Source: Actinorugispora endophytica (GTDB lineage: Bacteria; Actinomycetota; Actinomycetes; Streptosporangiales; Streptosporangiaceae). Taken from it: 64,000 bases of DNA. Below, one piece after another: positions 50,183 through 59,291 of the stretch (its first letter is position 1; each line of letters begins with the position of its first letter). Below the pieces are notes generated by a model. It had not been told where the DNA came from. It searched no databases and worked only from the letters and a program-made list of their open reading frames with translations. The DNA is taken from NCBI RefSeq assembly GCF_004363075.1, contig NZ_SNYN01000003.1:248001-312000 (forward strand), written 5' to 3'. Made by a program: the position numbers and the translations under genes.

Positions 50183-51590
50183 GGGCGCGGCGCTCCGCGG
50201 GTGCGTCGCGGCGGTGGCGGCGGCCGCCACGGTGCTCGGGGCCGCCGCCTGCCAGGGCCCCGGCGCCGACGACGGCTCCGACCGGATCATCTACTTCGCC
50301 ACCGGCAGGGACGTCAGCGACAACAACCTGTACCGGCGGCTCATCCAGGAGTGGAACGAGGACCGGACCGACGGGTACCGCGCCTACCTGGTGGAGCTCC
50401 CGGGAAGCGCCGACGAGCAGTACGCCGAGATGATGCGGTCCGCGCAGACCGGCCGGTCCGAGTACGACGTCCTCAACCTCGACAACCAGTTCACGGCGGC
50501 GTTCGCCGAGGCGGGGAGGATCGAGGAGCTCGGCCCCCTGTGGGCCGGGGGCGAGGGCGACCCCGCCGGGGCCCAGAGCCAGATGGAGGGTGTCTTCCGG
50601 AGCGAGCTGCTCGAGACGGTGCGGTACGGCCCGGACCGGAGGATCTACGCGGCGCCCTTCACCGCCGACGTCGGGATGCTGTACTACCGCGCCGACCTGC
50701 TGGACGAGGAGGAGCTCGACGCGCGGGAGGACCTGCCGGGCCTGCTGGAGACGCTGTCCGAGGCGGCCGGGGAGGCCGGGGTGGACCACCCCTACATCGG
50801 CCAGTTCGACGCCTACGAGGGCCTCACCGTCAACACCATGGAGGTCGTCGGCGGTGTGGGCGGCGCGCTCGTCGTGCCCGGCGAGGGGAACGCGCCGCCG
50901 CGTGTCGCCGTCATCGACCAGAACAACCCCGAGTACGGGGCGCTGGAGTTCATCGCGGACGGGTTCGCGGACGGGACCTTCCACCCCGCCTCGCTGGAGG
51001 GCGGCGAGGAGGACTCCTACGTCCGCTTCCTCGGCGGGGAGGCGGTCGCCATGCGCAACTGGCCGACCTGGTACCGGCGGCTGCTGATCACGTCGGCGGA
51101 GGCCGGGGACGGGGAGGAGGCCGAGTACGCGGTGCGGGCGCTGCCCGGGGCGCTCCTGGGCGGGCAGAGCCTGGCGCTGGCCGACGGCACCCCGCACCGG
51201 GACAGGGCACTGGAGCTCATCCGCTTCCTCACCGGAGAGGACCGGCAGAAGACGCTCTTCTACTGCGGCGGGTACATGCCGACGCACAGCGGCGTGTACA
51301 CGGACGCACTGCCCCCCGGGGAGGCCGAGGCGCTGTGCACGCAGCACGGCGTGAGCGGCCAGGAGGAGTGGTACGCCGAGGCGGGGGAGTTCCTGACCCC
51401 CGTGGGCGACGCGATCGCCGACGCCCGGGTCCGGCCGGTCACCCCGTACTACTCCCAGTTCAGCGAAGCCGTCTACACCGGCCTGCACCCCCTGTTCACC
51501 GCCGCGGCGGCGGGCGGGGAGGCGCCGCTGGACCCGGCCGCGCTGGCCGGGACCCGGACCGAGGCCGACGCCGCGCTGAGGGGGGAGTGA
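50172..51590 (+). CDS. Solute-binding lipoprotein without an ABC transporter
   Basis: 472 aa from GTG 50172, overlapping the VWA stop, with GGAGG 7 bp upstream. The signal ends in the lipobox LGAAAC (Cys27). The rest is a type-1 extracellular solute-binding fold: IIYFATGRDVSDNNLYRRLIQEWNEDRTDGYRAYLVELPGSADEQYAEMMRSAQTGRSEYDVLNLDNQFTAAFAEAGRIEEL, VRYGPDRRIYAAPFTADVGMLYYRADLL and ALELIRFLTGEDRQKTLFYCGGYMPTHSGVYTDALPPGEAE, as in sugar-binding lipoproteins. No permease genes follow. Coupling to the VWA protein suggests a ligand-sensing pair on the outer face of the membrane. Confidence 0.88.
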   Translation: MGTEGAALRGCVAAVAAAATVLGAAACQGPGADDGSDRIIYFATGRDVSDNNLYRRLIQEWNEDRTDGYRAYLVELPGSADEQYAEMMRSAQTGRSEYDVLNLDNQFTAAFAEAGRIEELGPLWAGGEGDPAGAQSQMEGVFRSELLETVRYGPDRRIYAAPFTADVGMLYYRADLLDEEELDAREDLPGLLETLSEAAGEAGVDHPYIGQFDAYEGLTVNTMEVVGGVGGALVVPGEGNAPPRVAVIDQNNPEYGALEFIADGFADGTFHPASLEGGEEDSYVRFLGGEAVAMRNWPTWYRRLLITSAEAGDGEEAEYAVRALPGALLGGQSLALADGTPHRDRALELIRFLTGEDRQKTLFYCGGYMPTHSGVYTDALPPGEAEALCTQHGVSGQEEWYAEAGEFLTPVGDAIADARVRPVTPYYSQFSEAVYTGLHPLFTAAAAGGEAPLDPAALAGTRTEADAALRGE

Positions 51591-51891
51591 GCGTGCGCGG
51601 GGGCGGGCCCGGCGGGTGTTCGGTCACGATCGGGTCGCGACACGAGGACAGTGGGAACGCGATCGCGTCGAAGCGGTCGGTCTGTTGCCGGAACGTTGCA
51701 GCTCAGGTGGGTTTTCCTGGCCTCGCCGTGCGATCCTTTGTCCTATCGCGGCGGGACACATGGCGGCGTTTTGCGGGGTTGCCGCATGTTCGGAACCCTC
51801 GATGTGTTGTGCTGTCGTGGTGAGTTCTGCCATGGCGACGGACCCGCGAGGCGCAGACCTGGCGGTCGCACCGGACGGTGATGGGAGTGAC
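51591..51891. other. Intergenic region, no gene recognised
   Basis: About 300 bp between the lipoprotein stop and the HATPase start, less GC-rich than the genes (for example CGTGCGATCCTTTGTCC). It presumably holds the HATPase promoter. No clear motif is seen. Confidence 0.3.
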
Positions 51892-52395
51892 ATGGGGACG
51901 ACCGATTCGCAGGGGCTCCGCACGTTCGGCGCCGCCGGCCCCTATGGCCTGCCCGCCGTGGACGCGAGCGAACTCGTCGGCTCGGCCACCGACCACACCG
52001 TGTGGAGCTGCATCGGGAACCTCACCGCGGTGCGCTCGATCCGGGCCCGGGTCAGGGAGTTCCTGACCCGCCAGAGCTACCCCGGGGCCGTCCAGGAGGA
52101 CGCCGAACTCGCCGTCAGCGAACTCGCCACCAACGCCCTCCTGCACTCCCGGTCCGGCCAGGTCGGCGGGGTGATGACCCTTTTCATCCGGATCGACGCG
52201 GACCGCGTGCGCATAGCGGTGGCCGACCAGGGCGAGAAGGACCCGGACGAGGAGGGCGTGGTCGGCCGCGAGGACGGGGGCGAGTACGGCCGCGGCAAGC
52301 TCATCGTCGAGGACTGCGCCGACCGCAGCGGCGAGTACTGGACCGAGGCCACGCACGTCACCTGGTTCGAGATCGACGTCCCCCGGAGCGCCTGA
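51892..52395 (+). CDS. Anti-sigma-factor-type ATP-binding protein (HATPase, RsbW-like)
   Basis: 167 aa from ATG 51892 (GGGAG upstream); an ATG at 51832 would add 20 residues. The fold is the short histidine-kinase-like ATPase: VRSIRARVREFLTR, EDAELAVSELATNALLHSRS (N box), MTLFIRIDADRVRIAVADQGEKDP (G1 box) and EYGRGKLIVEDCADRSGEYW (G2-like). Such single-domain proteins are abundant in Streptomyces-type bacteria and act as anti-sigma or switch kinases. The partner is unknown. It converges with the adenylate-forming-like gene across hairpin R8. Confidence 0.88.
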   Translation: MGTTDSQGLRTFGAAGPYGLPAVDASELVGSATDHTVWSCIGNLTAVRSIRARVREFLTRQSYPGAVQEDAELAVSELATNALLHSRSGQVGGVMTLFIRIDADRVRIAVADQGEKDPDEEGVVGREDGGEYGRGKLIVEDCADRSGEYWTEATHVTWFEIDVPRSA

Positions 52396-52403
52396 CCGGG
52401 AAC

Positions 52404-52507
52404 CCTTCGATGGCCCCGACGCCAGCGCCCCCGAAACGGAGATCGCAGGGCGTCGGCGTCAGGACCATCGAAGGCGGCGGTGCGAATCCGACGGTCGGAC
52501 CTCGGTG
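52404..52507 (+). repeat. Dispersed intergenic repeat R8
   Basis: The outer stem CCTTCGATGG (52404-52413) pairs with CCATCGAAGG (52465-52474), and the inner GACGCC with GGCGTC (52455-52460). The right flank GGCGGTGCGAATCCGACGGT closely matches R10 (GCTGTGCGAACCCGACGGT near 61670). It lies between convergent genes. Confidence 0.7.
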
Positions 52508-52520
52508 GGAGGAGCCCCCC

Positions 52521-53384
52521 TCACCTCCGGGGAGGCCCGATCCGGGTGGGGACGGGGGCGCCGCGCACGGTCGCCCCGTGGGACCGCAGAGCCGCGCGGG
52601 TCTCGGCCTCGTCGTCCGTCGACAGGGCGACCACCGAGGCGCCGTTCCACAGCGCCGCCGCCGCCAGCACGCTCCGGTCGAACTCGGTCATGCCGTTCTC
52701 CAGCGCGACCGTGTCGTGCCGGGACAGTCCCAGCCCGGTGTCGAGGTGGCGGAAGTGCCAGGCGAGTTCGCGGTAGGGGTGCGTGACCGTGCGCGGCGCC
52801 TCGCCGGGGACGGCCGCGTAGCCGATCAGGCCGCTGTTGAACAGCACGTGCGCGGGGTCGTAACCGCCGCGGTCCCCGGGCGGGCGCAGCAGTTCGGAGA
52901 AGGACGTGGTCTCCGGGACGGCGCCGAAGGAGATGACCTGGCGCACCCGGGAGCGCTCGGACAGGTCCAGGGCCAGGTGGGCGAGTTCGGGGGTGACCAT
53001 GATCAGCCTGGCGTCGGTCTCGACCAGGACCCCGATCAGCGTGTCGATGTCGGAGGTCAGCTCCAGCGGAAGCGCGACGCCGCCGACCGCCATCGCCGTG
53101 TAGACGGAGATGAGCCGGGCGGTGGAGACCGGGGCGAGCACCGCCACCACGTCGTCGGGGCGCAGGCCCCGTCGGCTCAGCCCCGCCGCGGCGCGCTCGA
53201 CGGTGGAGGCGAACTCGGTCCCGCTGAGGCTCGGCCTCCGGTGGTCGGAGACCGAGCCGCAGCCGCCGGCGCGCTCGAGACGGTCCAGCAGGCCGCCGGT
53301 CAGGGAACCGATCGGCGCCAGACCACCACCCGGGAAACGGGTCAGGTCCATGCGAGTCGCGTCCGGTAGCCGGTCAACTCCCAT
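52521..53384 (-). CDS. Truncated, degenerate adenylate-forming (AMP-binding) protein
   Basis: 287 aa from ATG 53384 (GGGGA upstream); ATG 53351 is an alternative. The sequence follows the start of acyl-CoA synthetase-type enzymes: VSDHRRPSLSGTEFASTVERAAAGLSRRGLRPDDVVAVLAPVSTARLISVYTAMAVGGVALPLELTSDIDTLIGVLVETDARLIMVTPEL. The ATP-binding YTSGTTGxPK motif is replaced by LFNSGLIGYAAVPGEAPRTVTHPYREL. It ends where the large C-terminal core and the C-terminal lid should begin, about half the usual length. Catalysis is unlikely; a binding or pseudo-enzyme role, or a decaying gene, is possible. Confidence 0.75.
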   Translation of the reverse strand: MGVDRLPDATRMDLTRFPGGGLAPIGSLTGGLLDRLERAGGCGSVSDHRRPSLSGTEFASTVERAAAGLSRRGLRPDDVVAVLAPVSTARLISVYTAMAVGGVALPLELTSDIDTLIGVLVETDARLIMVTPELAHLALDLSERSRVRQVISFGAVPETTSFSELLRPPGDRGGYDPAHVLFNSGLIGYAAVPGEAPRTVTHPYRELAWHFRHLDTGLGLSRHDTVALENGMTEFDRSVLAAAALWNGASVVALSTDDEAETRAALRSHGATVRGAPVPTRIGPPRR

Positions 53385-53875
53385 GCGGTTCCCCGATCTC
53401 CCGGATGTCCGTGTGGCCGCTGCCCGGGCTCGTCACGCCCCCTCCACGTGGCGAGCCCGGGAACGCCTGGCGGTCGGCGCCGCGGGTGCTTCCCCTCAAA
53501 AGGCACCCGCGGCTGCACATGTCCCAGCCGTGTCGTGGCCGGTCGGGGGCCGGTCGCCGCACCGCCTCCGAGAGAACGGGGGCGGCGCGCCACAGGACCG
53601 TCCGGACCACGACGCTTCTGGGATTCCGCGCCCAGGGCGCATGTGGTCGTTCCTCGCCGGGCTCCGCTGGGCGGACCGCCGGGAAACAACCTCACAGCTC
53701 TGAGATTACCGCCATCGCGGCCATTTGCACATGCATTCTCGTGTGCAGCTGCATATGTAAATTTGGCCCGTGGCCGTATGTAGAAAGTATCTTCGCAGTT
53801 CAGAGCGGTGGTGTGCATCCCTGTCAGAGACGGTTTCCCTGAGACGCGCCCCTCGCTGCGCGAGGCCACGGCGGG
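53385..53875. other. Intergenic region with an AT-rich palindromic island
   Basis: No gene is recognised. The first ~300 bp are GC-rich. From about 53690 to 53830 the DNA is notably AT-richer: TTTGCACATGCA (53724-53735) and TGCATATGTAAA (53750-53761) form a dyad with a 14-bp centre containing TGTGCAGC. It may be the promoter/operator of the adenylate-forming-like gene. Confidence 0.4.
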
Positions 53876-54035
53876 CAGCGACGGCGGGTGCGGGTCGAAG
53901 CCGCGTCCACAACGTCCGTTTCCTGGCCGTGTCGGGGGCGGAGTCGGCGACGATCCTGGGCTCTCCGCCCGGTCCGGGGCCGGAAAGGGGCGAAAAGCCC
54001 GTGATCATCGCGAGCGAGGGCAGAACCCGTCCCCG
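53876..54035 (+). repeat. Dispersed intergenic repeat R9
   Basis: Box GCGGGTGCGGGTCGAAGCC (~53884) and CCACAACGTCCGTTTCC are followed by the hairpin GGGCTCTCCGCCC...GGGCGAAAAGCCC (~53958-54000). The right flank GTGATCATCGCGAGCGAGGG matches R1 inversely. It lies just past the 3' end of the STAND-LuxR gene. Confidence 0.78.
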
Positions 54036-54053
54036 AACCGCCGCGCAGCAGAA

Positions 54054-56459
54054 CTAATGGTCGCGGATCCAGGCGGCGATCTGGGTACGGGAGTTGAAGC
54101 CCAGCTTGGTGTGGATGTTGGCGACGTGCCGCGCCACCGTGGCCGGGCTGATGAAGAGGCTCTCGGCGATCGACCGGTTGCTCATGCCCTCCCCGATCAG
54201 CAGGGCGATCTCGTGCTCGCGCCTGGTCAGTGCCGAGGGGGCGGTGTCGGGGGCCTGCGGGCGGCGCCGGGGAGCGCGGCCCGTCTCGGCCAGGCGCAGG
54301 GCGGACTTCACCGCCTCGTCGACGTCCAGGGACCGGCCCTCCTCCCACCGGGCCGCGAACGCGCCGTCCCGCAGCGGCCACGGGGCCGAGGCGGGCGGAT
54401 GGCCCGAGCGCTCCCGCACCCCCGCCGCGGCCCCCGCCAGCACGGTCGCCTCGGCGTCGAGGCCCTGCGTCCGGGCGACGGTGGCGATGGCGAGAAGCCC
54501 CCGGGCCACACCCAGGCGCTGCCCGGTTCCGTGGCACAGGGCCAGACTCTCGCTGAGGTAGTCGTAGGCCTGCGCCACGGCCCCCTGGAGGGCGGAGATC
54601 CGGCCGACCCCGGCCAGGCAGCGCGCCAGCTCGGGCGCGCCGCCGATGGAGCGCTGGATGTCGAGCGCCTCGCGGAAGCACTGGTCCGCGCCGAACAGGT
54701 CCCCCCGGGCCTCGGCCACCATGCCCTGGCCGATCAGCGTGCGGCCGACCCCCCAGCGGTGGTCGATGCGGCGCAGGATCGTCAGCGCCTCCTCGTAGTG
54801 GGCTCCCGCCTCGTCCAGGCGCCCTTCGAGAGCGGCCAGCGCCCCCTGGGTGCCGAGGGCGAGCCCCTCGTTCCACGGGTCGCCCACCGCGCGGGTCAGC
54901 GCGACGGCCTCGGCCAGCCGCTCGCGCGCGCGGTCCAGCTCCCTGTCGCGCATGTCGGTCATGGCCAGGATGTTCAGGGCCAGCGCGACGGAGTCGTCGT
55001 CACCGGCGGCCCGGCAGTACCGCAGCCCCTCCTCGCCGACGTGCGCGGCGCGGGCGTGGTCCCGCTGGTCCCAGGCCAGTTCGGCCCTGCGTACCATCGC
55101 CTGCCCGCGCAGCCCCTCGTCGGCGCACCCCATGGCGAGGAAGCGGTCGGTCCAGTACGCCCCCTCGGCGCGCTGGCCGCTGACCATCCAGAACGGGCGC
55201 AGCGCGACGCACAGCCGCAGGCCCTCGGCGGCGTCCTCGCGGGTGGCCGACCAGCTGAGCGCGGAGCGCAGGTTGTCGTAGTCGACCAGGACCCGGTACC
55301 ACACGTCGACCCGCTGCGGCCAGGCCATCCCGTGGCCGAACACGGTGTTGCGGGACAGCTCCTCGGCCAGCGCCAGCATCTGCTCGCGGTGCCGCAGCCG
55401 CAGCGCCTCCTCCTCCCCGGAGTCGTCCAGCCTGGCCGCCGCGTACTGCCGGATGGTGTCCAGCAGCCGGTAGCGCATCCGGCCCTGCTCCTCGCCGGCG
55501 ACGGTGACCAGCGAGCGGTCCACCAGGGAGACGACCAGGTCGAGCAGCGACTCCGCGGGCAGCGACGCGTCCGCGCAGACCCGCTCGGCCAGGTCCAGGT
55601 TCCAGTTGGAGAACACCGACAGCCGCCGCAGCAGCACCCGCTCGCGCTCGTCCAGCATGCCGTGGCTCCAGTCGATGACCGCGCGCAGCGTCTGCTGGCG
55701 GGCCGGGGCGCCGCGTTCACCGCTGGTCAGCACCGTGAACCGGTCGCCGAGGCGGGCGGCGATCTGGGTGACCGACAGCAGCCGGACCCGGGCCGCGGCC
55801 AGTTCGATGCCCAGCGGGATGCCGTCGAGGCGGCGGCAGATCTCGGCGATGACCTCCAGGCGCTCGGGCGTGGCGGTGAAGTCGTGGGCGCTGGCGCGGG
55901 CGCGGTCGACGAAGAGCCGGACCGCCTCGGCGCCGCACGGGTCGTCCTGGTCCGGCCGGGGCACCGCCAGCGGGGGGACCCGCCACACCGCCTCGCCCGG
56001 GGCGCGGGCGGGTTCGCGGCTGGTGACGAGGAAGGACACGTCGGGGCAGAGGGCGACGAGGCGCTCGACGACGGCCGCGACGTCGGCGACCACGTGCTCG
56101 CAGTTGTCCAGCACGAGCAGCAGGCCGCGCGAGCGCAGCACGTCGGCGAGGGTGTGCTCCAGGTCCCGCCCGTCCTCCTCGCCGACCCCGACGGCGGTGG
56201 CCATCCGGGTGATGATCTCCTTCCGGCTGGTGGTGTCGGAGAGTTCGCACAGCCACACCCCGTCGCGGAAGTGGGACGTGGCGTGTCCCGCGACCCGCAG
56301 GGCCAGCCGGGTCTTGCCGATCCCGCCCACCCCGCACAGCGTGACGACCCGGTGGGCTTCGATCAGCCGGAGGATGTCGCTGACGTCTCGTTCGCGGCCG
56401 ACGAAGCTGTTGGGTTCCAACGGCAGGTTCTGCAGGGCCGGTGCGGTGTTCGTGGCCAT
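54054..56459 (-). CDS. STAND ATPase-LuxR transcriptional regulator, copy 1
   Basis: 801 aa from ATG 56459. An NB-ARC-type P-loop GVGGIGKT (43-50) follows FVGRERDV. Walker B-like GLLLVLDNCEHVV and SFLVTSREPAR, the GIPLGIELAAARVRLLS motif and LDTIRQYAAARL are typical of AfsR/LAL-type ATPases. A TPR-like helical region (~400-690) contains paired-helix repeats. The C-terminal LuxR HTH (~740-800) is SALTRREHEIALLIGEGMSNRSIAESLFISPATVARHVANIHTKLGF. It is a nucleotide-switch regulator activated by an unknown ligand. A close homologue lies directly upstream. Confidence 0.92.
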   Translation of the reverse strand: MATNTAPALQNLPLEPNSFVGRERDVSDILRLIEAHRVVTLCGVGGIGKTRLALRVAGHATSHFRDGVWLCELSDTTSRKEIITRMATAVGVGEEDGRDLEHTLADVLRSRGLLLVLDNCEHVVADVAAVVERLVALCPDVSFLVTSREPARAPGEAVWRVPPLAVPRPDQDDPCGAEAVRLFVDRARASAHDFTATPERLEVIAEICRRLDGIPLGIELAAARVRLLSVTQIAARLGDRFTVLTSGERGAPARQQTLRAVIDWSHGMLDERERVLLRRLSVFSNWNLDLAERVCADASLPAESLLDLVVSLVDRSLVTVAGEEQGRMRYRLLDTIRQYAAARLDDSGEEEALRLRHREQMLALAEELSRNTVFGHGMAWPQRVDVWYRVLVDYDNLRSALSWSATREDAAEGLRLCVALRPFWMVSGQRAEGAYWTDRFLAMGCADEGLRGQAMVRRAELAWDQRDHARAAHVGEEGLRYCRAAGDDDSVALALNILAMTDMRDRELDRARERLAEAVALTRAVGDPWNEGLALGTQGALAALEGRLDEAGAHYEEALTILRRIDHRWGVGRTLIGQGMVAEARGDLFGADQCFREALDIQRSIGGAPELARCLAGVGRISALQGAVAQAYDYLSESLALCHGTGQRLGVARGLLAIATVARTQGLDAEATVLAGAAAGVRERSGHPPASAPWPLRDGAFAARWEEGRSLDVDEAVKSALRLAETGRAPRRRPQAPDTAPSALTRREHEIALLIGEGMSNRSIAESLFISPATVARHVANIHTKLGFNSRTQIAAWIRDH

Positions 56460-56837
56460 GGCCTCCGCGCGATCAGGCGGTCGGGGGAGCGCGGCATCCT
56501 GCCCGGGGGAGCGCGCGTTACGGAAGGCGGACTGAGCAGAGGGAAAAACAGGGAGAACCGAGTTCTCTCTTATCTGTCTTAGTGGCTGTGCCGTCCTTGC
56601 GCAACTGGAACGGATGTTTCCGCTGGTAAAAGTGGAGGTGGTGGGGATGGGGCAATTCGAGGTGAAAAGTGAATTCATTTCGCATTGGCGTCCGGTGGAG
56701 CCCCGTTCGGCTTCGGACGTGTGCCGGGAGGATTCCCCGATTACCAGCTGTTCACCGGAACAGGGCCCCTTCCGACCGTTGTCGATCCTGCGGTCGGCCC
56801 CCGCCGAAACGGACGTTATACGGTGCGGAGTGCAGAA
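56460..56837. other. Intergenic region between the STAND-LuxR genes
   Basis: 378 bp, AT-rich around 56540-56690, and the likely promoter region of copy 1. The copy 1 frame stays open to ATG 56678, but the base composition there is non-coding. No gene is recognised. Confidence 0.4.
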
Positions 56838-59291
56838 TCAACCGGAGAATCCGTTCCCGCCGCTGCTGATTCGGGCGGCGAGCTCGCCCCGCGCGGAGAT
56901 CCCGAGTTTGGCGAAGATGTTGGCCACGTGCCGGGCCACCGTCGCCTGGCTGATGACCAGCCGGACGGCGATCTCCCGGTTGGACAGCCCCACCGCGGCC
57001 AGCTCGGCGACCTGGTGCTCGCGCCGGGTCAGCGACCGCACGCCGTCGTTGACCGGCGCGGGCAGCGCGGCCGCCAGCGCCTCCTCCAGGGGCATGGACC
57101 GGGCCCTGCGCCACGCGGCCGAGGCGGCCGCCCCCAGCCGCGCCTCGGCGAACTCGTGCAGCATCCCGCCGGTCCGGGACGGAACGCCCAGCTCCTGCCG
57201 CAGGGCCTCGGCCTGGGCGCCGAGCAGCACCATCCGGTCGGTCAGGCCCTCGGCGGCGGCGAAACGGGCCAGGTTCTCCATGGACCGGGCCATGGCCAGG
57301 CGCTGCCCCGAGGCCACGCTCCGGCGCACCCCCTCGCTCAGGTACTCCCACGCCTCCGCCGATTCGCCGCGGGCCTCCGCGAGCCGGCCGAGCCCGGCCA
57401 GGCAGTAGGCGGTGTCGAAGTGCGCGCGCAACCGGGTGAACAGCGAGAGAGCGGTGTTCAGGTGCTCCTGCGCGGACTCGAACGCGTTCCGGTGCGTCGC
57501 CAGGAGGCCCAGCCCCGTGTGGCACCGGGCCGCGTGCCAGGCGTCGCCCATCTCCTCGGCGATCTTCAGCGCCGCCGCGAACTCCCGTTCGGCGCCCTCG
57601 CGGTCCCCGGCCGCGTCGGCCAGCGAGGCCAGCGTCCCCAGCGCGTACAGCTCCAGCATGCGGTTGCCGGTGCGCCGCGTGATCTCCAGGCACTCGGCGG
57701 CCTGCCCGCGCCCCTCGTCGATCCGGGACAGCCGCAGCGAGACCACCGCCAGCGATCCCAGCGCCTCGGCGCGCACCGCCTCGTCCCCGATCCTGGTCGA
57801 CAGGCGCAACCCCTCCTCGATCGCGTCCTTGGCCGCCTCGGCCCCCTTCAGGCCGAGCGTGAGCTCGCCGTGCAGCACGAGGGAGCGCGCCCGCAGCGCG
57901 GAGGGGAGGCCGTCGGGCGCGGCCGCGAGCAGGGAAGCGACGAACGCCGCGCCCTCGGCGTGCCGGTCGCGCACCGCCCAGTACGACCGCAGCCCCACGC
58001 AGATGCGCAGCCCCTCGACCGTCATGCCGTGCTCGACGGCCCAGGCCAGGAAGGAGCGGATGTTCCCCCGGTTGACCTCCACCCGGTTCAGGACCTGCAA
58101 GCGCGTCTCCCACGGGAGCGGTTCGGCCATGAACGCGGCGAGGGACTCCACCAGGTCCATCCCGTACTCCAGGGTCCGGCGGCAGTAGGCCTCCGCCTCG
58201 CCGCTGGCCTCGAGCCGTTCGGCGGCGTAGACGCGGATGGTGTCGAGCATCCGGTAGTGGGCGACGCCCTCGACCTCGGCCTCCAGCACGATCAGCGACT
58301 TGTCCAGCAGCGAGCCGTGCAGCTCCAGCAGCTCGTCGCCGTCGCCGAACTCCCCCGAGAACAGCTCCTCGGCGACGTCCAGCGACCAGTTCACGAAGAG
58401 GGAGAGCCGCCGCAGCAGCGTCTTCTCGGGCTCGGAGAGCAGGGCATGGCTCCACTCCACCACCGCGCGCATGGTGCGCTGGCGCTCGGGGAGCCCTTTG
58501 TCGGCGCTGTTGAGCAGGGTGAACCGGTCGTCCAGGCGCTCCAGGACCTGCTCGATCGAGAGCACCCGCACGCGCGCGGCGGCGAGTTCGACGGCCAGCG
58601 GGACGCCGTCCAGGATCTGGCAGATCCGCACGATCGGGGCGATGTTCTCGGCCGTCACGGAGAAACCGGGCCGGGCCCGCCGGGCCCGGTCGGCGAACAG
58701 GCGGACCGCCTCGTAGCGCATCGCCTCGCGCACCGTCGTGCGCAGCGCGGCGGGATCGGACAGCCAGGCGGCGTCCAGGACGGGGGGCTGCGACTCGGTG
58801 GTGGGCAGCGACAGCGGGGGGACCCGCCAGATGTTCTCACCCGGGATGCGCAGCGGTTCGCGGCTGGTGACGAGCAGGCGCAGCCGGGGGCAGGTGCTCA
58901 GAAGGAGCCTGCACAACCGGGCCATCGGGGCCACGACGCGCTCGCAGGTGTCCAGCACGAGCAGCACCTCGCGCGAGCGCAGGACCAGGGGCACCGCCTC
59001 GTCCAGCGAGTTCGCCTGGTTCTCCGCGACGCCCAGGCGGTTCGCCACCAGGTGCAGCGCGTGCGCGCCGGTGGTGGCCGTGCTCAGGTCGACGAAGACC
59101 GCCCCGTCGGCGAACCGGTCGCGCTCGAGCTCGGCGAGCCGGACGGCCATGCTGGTCTTGCCGATACCGCCGGCGCCGGTGAGGGTGACCATCCGCGCGG
59201 TGTCGATCAGGTGGCCGAGGTCGGTGATGTCGCGGTCGCGGCCGATGAAGGGCGAGTGCGGGGCGGGCAGGTCCTGTCGCAGGGGTGACAT
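56838..59291 (-). CDS. STAND ATPase-LuxR transcriptional regulator, copy 2
   Basis: 817 aa from ATG 59291. Same architecture as copy 1: FIGRDRDI, P-loop GAGGIGKT (39-46), VLLVLDTCERVV, LLVTSREPLRIPGENIWRVPPLSLP, GVPLAVELAAARVRVLS, HYRMLDTIRVYAAERL, TPR-like helices, then the LuxR HTH SLTRREHQVAELAAVGLSNREIAVRLVISQATVARHVANIFAKLGI (~752-812). A longer loop (PPVLDAAWLSDPAALRTTVREAMR) is specific to this copy. It and copy 1 are tandem paralogues; no obvious structural target genes are adjacent except hisS. Confidence 0.92.
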   Translation of the reverse strand: MSPLRQDLPAPHSPFIGRDRDITDLGHLIDTARMVTLTGAGGIGKTSMAVRLAELERDRFADGAVFVDLSTATTGAHALHLVANRLGVAENQANSLDEAVPLVLRSREVLLVLDTCERVVAPMARLCRLLLSTCPRLRLLVTSREPLRIPGENIWRVPPLSLPTTESQPPVLDAAWLSDPAALRTTVREAMRYEAVRLFADRARRARPGFSVTAENIAPIVRICQILDGVPLAVELAAARVRVLSIEQVLERLDDRFTLLNSADKGLPERQRTMRAVVEWSHALLSEPEKTLLRRLSLFVNWSLDVAEELFSGEFGDGDELLELHGSLLDKSLIVLEAEVEGVAHYRMLDTIRVYAAERLEASGEAEAYCRRTLEYGMDLVESLAAFMAEPLPWETRLQVLNRVEVNRGNIRSFLAWAVEHGMTVEGLRICVGLRSYWAVRDRHAEGAAFVASLLAAAPDGLPSALRARSLVLHGELTLGLKGAEAAKDAIEEGLRLSTRIGDEAVRAEALGSLAVVSLRLSRIDEGRGQAAECLEITRRTGNRMLELYALGTLASLADAAGDREGAEREFAAALKIAEEMGDAWHAARCHTGLGLLATHRNAFESAQEHLNTALSLFTRLRAHFDTAYCLAGLGRLAEARGESAEAWEYLSEGVRRSVASGQRLAMARSMENLARFAAAEGLTDRMVLLGAQAEALRQELGVPSRTGGMLHEFAEARLGAAASAAWRRARSMPLEEALAAALPAPVNDGVRSLTRREHQVAELAAVGLSNREIAVRLVISQATVARHVANIFAKLGISARGELAARISSGGNGFSG

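Noticed and set aside
50172-51590. A sugar ABC-transport operon
   Set aside because: Only the binding lipoprotein is present; no permease or ATPase genes flank it and the coupled gene encodes a VWA protein.
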